Assembly: GCA_016933415.1 (NCBI GenBank) | Contig: JAFGAX010000141.1 | Location: forward strand, 1 to 35,047 | Length of the DNA stretch: 35,047 nucleotides | DNA from: a bacterium | Lineage (GTDB): Bacteria; Zhuqueibacterota; QNDG01; DTFT01 | Direction: 5' to 3' | Part shown: in pieces, positions 25,055-31,476 of the stretch | Position numbering within the stretch: the first letter of the stretch is position 1 | Layout: the number at the start of each line of letters is the position of its first letter | The notes under the pieces: generated by a model | Told to the model about the DNA's origin: nothing | What the model saw: the letters and a program-made list of their open reading frames with translations, nothing else | Database searches by the model: none | Made by a program: the position numbers and the translations under genes

Positions 25055-25099
25055 CCCCCCCCTGGATCCCCGATAAAAAAATTCGGGGATGACACTCCC
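25055..25099 (+). repeat. Left inverted repeat flanking the sigma-54 activator gene
   Basis: Two blocks, CCCCTGGATCCCCGA (ending 25073) and CGGGGATGACACTCCC (25084-25099), separated by TAAAAAAATT. They can pair as ATCCCCGA / TCGGGGAT. Both blocks recur in reverse complement at 27729-27821, on the other side of the gene. Confidence 0.65.
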
Positions 25100-25116
25100 A
25101 TTGATCTTTATTATCG

Positions 25117-25146
25117 ATTGCGCTTTTGTCCTGTTTTTAATACATT
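25117..25146 (+). promoter_or_regulatory. Shared 30-bp upstream motif, activator copy
   Basis: ATTGCGCTT, five variable bases, CTGTTTTTAATACATT: the same as upstream of the kinase gene. It ends 7 bp before the activator ATG. If TACATT is the -10 box the message would begin at or beside the start codon, i.e. be leaderless; no ribosome binding site is visible. Confidence 0.65.
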
Positions 25147-25153
25147 TCATTTC

Positions 25154-27727
25154 ATGATCATCCCGTTTCCCAATCTGCTCATTCGTCTTTTCCGGCGTGC
25201 CGGACGCTTCGTCCGTTTTCCGGAGATCTGCCTCCTCATCCTCGCAGGATCCGGACTGGTTCTTCTCCAGAGTGTATTCGATTTTCCCGGGGACGCGGAC
25301 GCCGGCCTGCTGCTTCGAATCCGCGGTCACCGGGACCTTCCCCCTTGCTTCCGTCTCGTCGTCATCGATGAACCGGACCTGCAGGCCATGGGCGGCTGGC
25401 CCGTCACGCGGGATTACCATGCCTTTCTCGTCCATGTGCTGACCGAGAGCCGTTCAGACGCCATCGGGCTCGACTTTCTTTTCGATTCCCCCAGCCGGCT
25501 GTACCCGGAATACGACCGCCTTCTCGCGGATTTCATGGCGGGTTCCCGAAAGGTGGTGCTGCCTTTCGTTCTGGGACAGGCCCCGGCGGGAGATTCCGCG
25601 GGAACGGTGTTCCCGTTCCCGGAATTCCGCGCCGCCGCCGCGGCCGTCGGTTTCAGCGATCTGGGCGATCAAGCCGTCATCCGCCGCATACCGATCGTGG
25701 CCGGCGGGCCTGATTCTCCGGTTCCCTCATTCGGCCTGGCCATGGCTTCGACCGCGGTGAACGGCCGGATCCGGATGGAACGGGGCCGTGTCATCCTTGC
25801 CGTGCCCGGCCGGAAGGACATCCGCGTGCCGGTCGACCGCGAGGGCAGGATGCGGCTGAATCCCGCAGGAGGCCTGTCCTCGGTCCGGTTTGTCCGAATC
25901 ACGGATCTGCTCCGGAACTGGGAAGCGGACCCGGACTCCGTCGACTTCAGCGGTGTGCTGGCGTTCGCGGCGGCAACCGCGCCGTCCCTGCCCGTGCTCA
26001 AGGCGACCGCTCTCGACGATCCGGTGCCAGCATCCGTGATTCAGGCCACTGCCGCGGAGAACATTCTGGCCGGCAACTGGCTGAGGGATCCCGGTTTTAC
26101 GCTTTCCCTGCTCTGGATCGCGGTCTGGGCGGTTCCGGGCTTCTTCATTTCCCGCGTCCGGCGGTTCCGAATCCGGCTTCTTTGGCTCTCCGCCGCGGTT
26201 CTCTGCGCCGTTCTGCCGGCCGCGGCCGTCCTGGCCTTTTTCAACGTGGTGCTCCCCGTGCACGCGCCGGTCGCATTTCTGACGTTGACTGCCGTGATTT
26301 TCGGGCGCGGACGGGCCGCTCGGCAGAACGGAGTCGGCGACGCGCTCCGGGAACAGCTCCGGTTGAAGGAAGAGTCGCTGGCCGAAGCGGAACGGAGGCT
26401 CGACGAGGCGCATGCGGCACTGGCCGCGGAAGCAGCGGAGCGCGCCGCGCTTTCCGAATCCAGCCGTCTTCTCGGGGAAGAGAAGGAGGCGGCCGTGCTC
26501 GAACTCGAGAAACAGGTTCGCGACCTCAGGGAGTCGGTTGCGCCGGAACCGCATCGTTCGGATTTCCCGGAAATCGTTCATGGCCCGGGAAGTCCCATGA
26601 TCCGGATTCTCGAAGCCGCGGAGAAAGTGGCGGCGGACGACATTCCGGTCCTGGTCCGAGGTGAAACCGGAACCGGCAAGGAACTCGTCGCCAGGGCCGT
26701 GCACCGGGCCGGTCCGCGCCGCGACAAGCCCTTCGTCGCGGTCAACTGCGGCGCGCTCTCCGAACCGCTCCTTGAAAGCGAATTGTTCGGTCACGAGCGT
26801 GGCGCGTTCACGGGCGCCCATTCCCGGAGGCGGGGCCGTTTCGAACTGGCCGAAGGCGGCACGCTGTTCCTTGATGAAGTGACGGAAACGTCGCCCGGAT
26901 TCCAGGCCCGCCTGCTTCGCGTTCTTCAGGACGGCACATTCGAGCGCGTCGGAGGCGAGAAGACGCTCTGCGCGCGTGTCCGCGTCGTGGCCGCGCACAA
27001 CCGCAATCTGGAGAAGGAGGTTCGGGAGGGCCGGTTCCGAGAGGATCTGTACTTCAGGCTCAAGGGCTTTGTCCTCGAACTTCCCGCCCTGCGGGAAAGA
27101 CCGGGGGACATTCCGGTGCTGGCGCGTTTCTTCGTATCCAAATACAACCGGGACGCGTCCATGGGAATTTCGGACGCGGCTTTGGAGAGGATGGCAGGCT
27201 ACCGGTGGCCGGGCAATGTGCGCGAACTGGAAAACGCCGTGCGCAGGGCCGTGCTCCTGGCGCGAAGCGCGGATCAACGCCTCATCCGTGCCGCGGATCT
27301 TCCTGAAGAGGTGCGCCCCGAAACAGGCGGAGCCGAACCGCCGCGCTACCATCCGCTGGAGACTCAGGTTCTTGAAATGCTGAGGGCCTTCCGGTTCTCC
27401 CGCTCCGCCATCAGCGAGACCGCCCGGGCCCTGGGAAACCGCGACCGCGGCACGGTCACCGAGCATTTCCGCGGGCTGTGTTTCCAGTTTCTTGTCCAGG
27501 CCGGGGGAGACATCCGGGCCGCGGCGGCCGCATTGGCCGGAGACGCGGGGCCGGAGGCTGCGGGCCGGGTGGAATCCAAGATGCGCGAGTACCTGGGGAA
27601 CGCGTCCAGGGCAGTCGAATCCTCGCGGGGTACGGTTCCGGACGATGCACCGTGCTTCAAAGGACTCCCGCTGAAGTATCGGCCGTTTCTGAGGAAGTTG
27701 TTGGAAGACATGGTTCCGGGTTCGTGA
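25154..27727 (+). CDS. Membrane-anchored CHASE2 sigma-54 transcription activator
   Basis: An 857-residue fusion. An N-terminal helix (about 25-45) leads into a CHASE2-type extracytoplasmic sensor (about 45-315, with LVVIDEPDLQAMGGWPVTRD and AIGLDFLFDSP). Two or three transmembrane helices follow (about 318-390), then a charged coiled coil (about 397-465). The AAA+ domain (about 475-720) has Walker A GETGTGK at 503-509, GAFTGA at 550-555, Walker B GGTLFLDEV and WPGNVRELEN. The intact GAFTGA means it should remodel sigma-54 holoenzyme. The last 130 residues hold two helix-turn-helix-like stretches (SAISETARALGN, GDIRAAAAALAG) unlike a standard Fis tail. The start is the ATG after the shared motif; an in-frame ATG at 25118 lies inside that motif. 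A -24/-12 promoter follows the gene about 500 bp downstream. Confidence 0.88.
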   Translation: MIIPFPNLLIRLFRRAGRFVRFPEICLLILAGSGLVLLQSVFDFPGDADAGLLLRIRGHRDLPPCFRLVVIDEPDLQAMGGWPVTRDYHAFLVHVLTESRSDAIGLDFLFDSPSRLYPEYDRLLADFMAGSRKVVLPFVLGQAPAGDSAGTVFPFPEFRAAAAAVGFSDLGDQAVIRRIPIVAGGPDSPVPSFGLAMASTAVNGRIRMERGRVILAVPGRKDIRVPVDREGRMRLNPAGGLSSVRFVRITDLLRNWEADPDSVDFSGVLAFAAATAPSLPVLKATALDDPVPASVIQATAAENILAGNWLRDPGFTLSLLWIAVWAVPGFFISRVRRFRIRLLWLSAAVLCAVLPAAAVLAFFNVVLPVHAPVAFLTLTAVIFGRGRAARQNGVGDALREQLRLKEESLAEAERRLDEAHAALAAEAAERAALSESSRLLGEEKEAAVLELEKQVRDLRESVAPEPHRSDFPEIVHGPGSPMIRILEAAEKVAADDIPVLVRGETGTGKELVARAVHRAGPRRDKPFVAVNCGALSEPLLESELFGHERGAFTGAHSRRRGRFELAEGGTLFLDEVTETSPGFQARLLRVLQDGTFERVGGEKTLCARVRVVAAHNRNLEKEVREGRFREDLYFRLKGFVLELPALRERPGDIPVLARFFVSKYNRDASMGISDAALERMAGYRWPGNVRELENAVRRAVLLARSADQRLIRAADLPEEVRPETGGAEPPRYHPLETQVLEMLRAFRFSRSAISETARALGNRDRGTVTEHFRGLCFQFLVQAGGDIRAAAAALAGDAGPEAAGRVESKMREYLGNASRAVESSRGTVPDDAPCFKGLPLKYRPFLRKLLEDMVPGS

Positions 27728-27728
27728 A

Positions 27729-27821
27729 TAGGGGGGGTGTCATCCCCTATAAAATGGACCAAGCTATTGTATTCATGAATTATTGAAGGCCGAAATCTTT
27801 TGTCGGGGATCCAGGGAGGGG
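27729..27821 (-). repeat. Right inverted repeat flanking the activator gene, with inserted E fragment
   Basis: GGGGGTGTCATCCCC (27732-27746) and TCGGGGATCCAGGGAGGGG (27803-27821) are the reverse complements of the two left-flank blocks. Between them lies a sequence related to the E elements (AAGCTATTGTATT, ATTATTGAAGGC; 27759-27791), which looks like an insertion into the repeat. Confidence 0.6.
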
Positions 27822-27841
27822 CAGAAAAGCTTTAAAATACT

Positions 27842-27927
27842 GTAGGTCCGATATGCCCCTCCGGGGCTATCGGACGAATGGCTTTAATCGTCCGAAAGGC
27901 CCGCAGAGCGGGCCATTTCGGACCTAC
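27842..27927. repeat. REPIN, GTAGGTCCGA family (copy 1)
   Basis: Two GTAG-headed hairpins face each other. The left is GTAG, stem GTCCGATA / TATCGGAC with an inner GCCCC / GGGGC. The right, read in reverse, is GTAG, stem GTCCGAAA / TTTCGGAC with an inner GGCCCGC / GCGGGCC. A 14-bp linker joins them. This matches the known REPIN format. Confidence 0.8.
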
Positions 27928-27936
27928 AATATTCCT

Positions 27937-28064
27937 GTAGCCCACGGCCTGTAGCCCACGGCCAGTAGCCCACGGCCTGTAGCCCACGGCTTCAGCCGTG
28001 GGTTCATCATCCCGGATTCCGAATCAGTAGCCCACGGCCAGTAGCCCACGGCTTCAGCCGTGGG
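27937..28064 (+). repeat. Tandem truncated REP array
   Basis: GTAGCCCACGGCC plus T or A is repeated with an exact 14-bp period at 27937, 27951 and 27965. A complete hairpin unit follows at 27979-28002. A second run has a truncated unit at 28027 and a complete one at 28041-28064. Truncated units keep the GTAG head and 5' arm but lack the loop and 3' arm. Confidence 0.85.
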
Positions 28065-28104
28065 TTCAATATAAAACCCGGAAGGTTTAATTCCCGGCAA
28101 ACAC

Positions 28105-28141
28105 GAAACCCGCATTCCCTTTGCGGAAAAATTCCGCGTTT
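28105..28141. promoter_or_regulatory. Candidate upstream activator-binding palindrome
   Basis: GAAACCCGC and GCGTTTC form outer arms around the perfect inverted repeat GCGGAA-AAA-TTCCGC (28123-28137). It sits about 110-146 bp before the predicted sigma-54 start site, the usual distance for an activator site. Its role is inferred from position. Confidence 0.45.
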
Positions 28142-28224
28142 CCCCGTTTCAGAAGCACTTCTCATTCATCCATTCATTCATCCAAATAAAATCAAATCAA
28201 TGGTTTAATCGTCCCGTCGAAGGA

Positions 28225-28239
28225 CGGCACCGCTATTGC
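28225..28239 (+). promoter_or_regulatory. Sigma-54 (-24/-12) promoter of the envelope operon
   Basis: CGGCACCGCTATTGC matches the sigma-54 consensus TGGCACG-N4-TTGC with exact spacing: GGCAC and TTGC are intact and the only departures are the first T and the less conserved G. Transcription would start near 28251, leaving a 50-base leader that carries AGGAGGG before the receptor start. Confidence 0.7.
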
Positions 28240-28300
28240 CTGTTCCGGCTGAGAGGCAAACAGGACCAATCCGTCATCATCGACAGGAGGGCAAAGCGTC

Positions 28301-30763
28301 ATGCGGTTTTCAGGTTCGAGCAAGTTTTTCCTTATTCAATCCGCAGGGAACAAGAGGATCAACCAGTGCGTCTTCGTGCCCCTCTTTCTTCTGCTGTCCG
28401 CGTCCGGCCTGCACGCGGAACAACCCGAATCCGCTTCCCCGGCGCCCCAGTCGACCACACCCGGCATTCTGACCGGACGGATCATGGACGAGTCCACGGA
28501 ATCTCCGTTACCCGGGGCAATGGTCCTCATCCAGGGCACGGCGCTCGGAACCTCCGCGGACGATGAGGGCCGGTTCACGGTCGAACCGGTTCCCCCCGGC
28601 ATCTATAACGTCCGTTTCGTGATGATGGGGTACGAGTCCCGCGTGGTGAACACCGTGGTCGTCAATCCGGGCCGGACCACGAACCGGGTCATCCCCATGA
28701 AGCCGACCGTTCTGCAGGCCGCGGGCGTGGAGGTGACGGCCGGCCACTTTCACGGCGCCAAGGACGCCGTGGTCTCGAACCGCAGCATGGATCAGGAGGA
28801 GATCCGGACGGACGCGGGCAGCGCCGAGGACATTCAACGCGTGGTCCAGGCCCTGCCGGCCGTGGTGTCGGGCGGCGACCAGGAGAACGAGATCATCGTG
28901 CGTGGGGGCATGTACGGAGAGAACCTGTTCGTGATGGACCACATCGAGATTCCCAATCCGAACCATTTCGGGTTCCAGGGCGCGGGCGGCGGACCGGTGA
29001 ACATGATCAACAATGAATTCGTTCGCCAGGCGGATTTTTACGCCGGCGCATTTCCCGCGCGGTACGGGGACAAGGCCTCGTCCGTGCTGGACATTTCGCT
29101 CCGGGAGGGGGACCGCCGGAAGAGGACCGGCCACGCGACCCTGGGCATGAGCGGCGCGGGGCTTATGGTGGAGGGCCCGTTGGCGGGCGGCAGGGGATCC
29201 TACATGCTCAGCGGCCGCAAGAGCTTTCTGGATCTCATTATCTCATCCACGGGCATGACGTCCGTTCCGCATTATTACAACCTGCAAGGAAAGGCGGTCT
29301 ACGACCTGGACGGAAACGATCAGATACTCGTCAACGGCATATTCGGCGACGACCGGATCCACATCCGGGACGAGGACGATTCCGCGTACAATCAGGGCAC
29401 GGACGAAGTCGTGTCTAAAAGCAGGCAGTACGCGGCCGGCGCGACCTGGCGGCACCTGTTTTCGGAGCGCGGGTATTCGAAGGTGACGCTGTCCCGGACC
29501 CTCAATCACTGGGACAATACCGCCCGATATGACGTGACCAAGCGTTTCACCAATCTCTCCACGGAAATCGAGCACACTCTGCGGGCCGAAGCCGTGTTTC
29601 AGCCGTCGGAAAGACTGGAGCTGGGATTCGGCGGCGCCGTGAAGTCGATCCCGCTGGACCTGGCCGTGACCTGGTCCGCGGACACCCTCTTTCAATGGGA
29701 CAACAGCCGCACGCCTCCGGCGGTCATCGGCATCCACGAGACCTATCCGGCGTACGACCGGGCCCGAAGCGTCACCACGTCCAAGGCCTCGGCTTTCGGA
29801 CAGGCGAAGTTTTATCCGGTCCGGAGGCTGACGGCCCATCTCGGAGTGCGGGCGGATTATTTCGATTACACCCGCAGGCATGCCGTGGATCCGAGGCTCG
29901 GATTTTCATTCGCGCTGACCCCGCGTTCGAGCGTCAACCTGGCGTTCGGCCGCCACTCCCAGTCTCCGGCCTACGTCCAGCTGGCTTCCCATCCGCACAA
30001 CCGTAACCTGGGTTACAAGGAAACGCGCCAGGCCGTGGCCGGGCTCGAGCGCCTGTTCCGGGACGATCTCCGGGGGACGGTCGAGGTTTTCTACAAGGAC
30101 TACCGCGGCGTCCCGGTGGACCCCTCCGAGATCACGGAAGATCCCTATGATTCCGGCGACGGCCGTCTGACGGCCCGGGGGAAGGGGAACGCCCGTGGCA
30201 TCGAATGTTTCCTGCAGAAAAAGATGTCCGGACCGTTTCACGCCACGGTCAGTTACTCCTATTCCGTGTCTCAGGGCGAGGATCCACGCAATGGCGAGGC
30301 CTTCGACTGGCATTTCGACTTCCGTCACGTGTTCACCGCGATCGGCGGAGCGCGATGGGACCTCCGCGACAAGGGCTGGTACCGGAGTCTGAACCGGCAG
30401 TCCTGGTACAAATGGGTGGACTGGCTGTTTCCTTTCGCGGACCAGGTCGAGGCGGCTGTGAAGTGGCGGTACCTCGGAGGCCGGCCGCACACCGCTCCGA
30501 CGTACAAGCCGGAATACCGGACCTGGATCGTGGATTCCGGCACGCCCCTGAACGCCGAACGGTACCCCGTCTATCACCGGCTCGATTTCCGGCTCGACCG
30601 GCGGTACATGTTCGACGGATGGAACCTCGTCACCTACATCGACATCATGAACGTGTACGGCCGGGAAAATGTCTGGGATTATTCGTATAAAAACGACGGT
30701 TCGAAACAACGGATTCTGCAGTACCAGGTGTTTCCCGTGGGCGGGATGACGATCGAGTTTTAA
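28301..30763 (+). CDS. TonB-dependent receptor with carboxypeptidase-like N-terminal domain
   Basis: An 820-residue outer-membrane receptor that imports or displays ligand using TonB energy. A signal peptide (hydrophobic about 24-38, cleaved near LHAEQ) precedes a carboxypeptidase regulatory-like beta-sandwich (about 55-140, with GRIMDESTESPLPGAMVLIQG). The plug follows (about 150-260: DIQRVVQALPAVVSGGDQEN, IIVRGGMYGENLFVMDHIEI), then the barrel ending in MTIEF. This type is common in Bacteroidota, Acidobacteriota and related groups, and the ligand cannot be deduced. AGGAGGG lies nine bases before the ATG. It is the first gene of the operon behind the sigma-54 promoter, and the next gene begins 57 bp downstream. 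Confidence 0.92.
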   Translation: MRFSGSSKFFLIQSAGNKRINQCVFVPLFLLLSASGLHAEQPESASPAPQSTTPGILTGRIMDESTESPLPGAMVLIQGTALGTSADDEGRFTVEPVPPGIYNVRFVMMGYESRVVNTVVVNPGRTTNRVIPMKPTVLQAAGVEVTAGHFHGAKDAVVSNRSMDQEEIRTDAGSAEDIQRVVQALPAVVSGGDQENEIIVRGGMYGENLFVMDHIEIPNPNHFGFQGAGGGPVNMINNEFVRQADFYAGAFPARYGDKASSVLDISLREGDRRKRTGHATLGMSGAGLMVEGPLAGGRGSYMLSGRKSFLDLIISSTGMTSVPHYYNLQGKAVYDLDGNDQILVNGIFGDDRIHIRDEDDSAYNQGTDEVVSKSRQYAAGATWRHLFSERGYSKVTLSRTLNHWDNTARYDVTKRFTNLSTEIEHTLRAEAVFQPSERLELGFGGAVKSIPLDLAVTWSADTLFQWDNSRTPPAVIGIHETYPAYDRARSVTTSKASAFGQAKFYPVRRLTAHLGVRADYFDYTRRHAVDPRLGFSFALTPRSSVNLAFGRHSQSPAYVQLASHPHNRNLGYKETRQAVAGLERLFRDDLRGTVEVFYKDYRGVPVDPSEITEDPYDSGDGRLTARGKGNARGIECFLQKKMSGPFHATVSYSYSVSQGEDPRNGEAFDWHFDFRHVFTAIGGARWDLRDKGWYRSLNRQSWYKWVDWLFPFADQVEAAVKWRYLGGRPHTAPTYKPEYRTWIVDSGTPLNAERYPVYHRLDFRLDRRYMFDGWNLVTYIDIMNVYGRENVWDYSYKNDGSKQRILQYQVFPVGGMTIEF

Positions 30764-30820
30764 ACGGGTCCAAAACCCTTGGAAACCGTGGAAATGTTGT
30801 TAAATTACAAGGAGGTCCAC

Positions 30821-31465
30821 ATGAACAGAATGTTTGCGGCGTTTCTGGTCTGCACCGCCTGTCTGACGGCCGACCGGGCCCCTGCCGGATCTTTTTTCAC
30901 GGGGCGGTCGGGAATCAGCCTGAGGGGATCGTACTGGTCCGCGGGCGGCCATGAGACGGTGATCCGGACGGGGTACTGCTGTCCGGGCGACGAGCGTGTG
31001 GAATTCGGCGGGGGAGGCGGATGGATCACCTTCCTGGCCGGAGTCGGAGAAAGGGGCGCCATCGAATTCTCGTGGGGAGGGCTTGGCCGCGTGAAAACCG
31101 TCCGGGAAGGTTTCTCTCGTGAGTACACGGACGTGTCCGGCGTGATGCCCGTCCTGATCGGATTCCAATGGGCTCTGTTCCCCGACCGCAACCTCAGCGC
31201 CTTTCAGCCGTATCTTTCCGCGGCAGGCGGACCGTACGTGGCGAGCGATGTCCGCGTCATCGAGCGCGGCTTCCTGTCGGACGAGGTGACGGTCTCGAAC
31301 CGGATGCTTCCCGGCGCATGCGCGGGAGCCGGCGCGTACTTTTCCATCAGCCGGTGGTTCGCTCTCCACGGGGAGATGCGGTACCACCTCGTGAACATGG
31401 ACCCGGACCACGAGCACACCGGCGTCGAACTGGGTCTGGGAGCGGCGTTTTTCTGGAAACGGTAG
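30821..31465 (+). CDS. Small outer-membrane beta-barrel protein
   Basis: A 214-residue protein with a signal peptide (residues 1-22) and strand-rich sequence with Gly and aromatic residues, as in 8- to 10-strand barrels. The mature start GISLRGSYWSAGGH resembles GLGLRGSFWKTGDH in the next gene, and both share an ALQPY/AFQPYLSAAGG-type strand followed by RYHxVxxDxD/RYHFVDF, so they are paralogues. A Cys pair (CCPGD) occurs early in the mature protein. The ATG at 30821 has AAGGAGG five bases upstream; an open frame extends 42 bp further but lacks a signal start. The function is unknown. It is placed 57 bp after the receptor and 11 bp before the fusion gene. Confidence 0.8.
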   Translation: MNRMFAAFLVCTACLTADRAPAGSFFTGRSGISLRGSYWSAGGHETVIRTGYCCPGDERVEFGGGGGWITFLAGVGERGAIEFSWGGLGRVKTVREGFSREYTDVSGVMPVLIGFQWALFPDRNLSAFQPYLSAAGGPYVASDVRVIERGFLSDEVTVSNRMLPGACAGAGAYFSISRWFALHGEMRYHLVNMDPDHEHTGVELGLGAAFFWKR

Positions 31466-31476
31466 GGATTCTCCGA

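Larger units (their letters stand above)
24610..25153. other. Repeat-filled gap between kinase and sigma-54 activator
   Basis: These 544 bp contain no supported gene. In order they hold a REP hairpin, two E elements, a CCGGC / GCCGG hairpin near 24881, a terminator-like stem, an inverted REP, a heptamer array, a GC-rich inverted repeat matching the far side of the next gene, and the shared 30-bp motif. Short open frames here are repeat translations. Confidence 0.7.
27728..28300. other. Regulatory and repeat-rich gap before the envelope operon
   Basis: No gene is supported in these 573 bp. They contain the right flank repeat of the activator gene with an E fragment, a REPIN, a tandem array of truncated REP units, a palindrome (28105-28141) and a sigma-54 promoter (28225-28239) with the leader of the receptor gene. 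Confidence 0.7.

Noticed and set aside
25118-25153. Upstream in-frame ATG for the CHASE2 activator
   Set aside because: It lies inside the 30-bp motif shared with the kinase gene and would add 12 residues with no function; the next ATG precedes the membrane helix just as well.
27937-28064. CRISPR-like array of short repeats
   Set aside because: Units are 14 bp with no unique spacers, no leader and no cas genes; they are truncated copies of a hairpin element.
27924-28115. A 63-codon minus-strand open frame with repeated EAVGYWPWAT-like text
   Set aside because: It is translated tandem REP sequence, not a repetitive protein gene.
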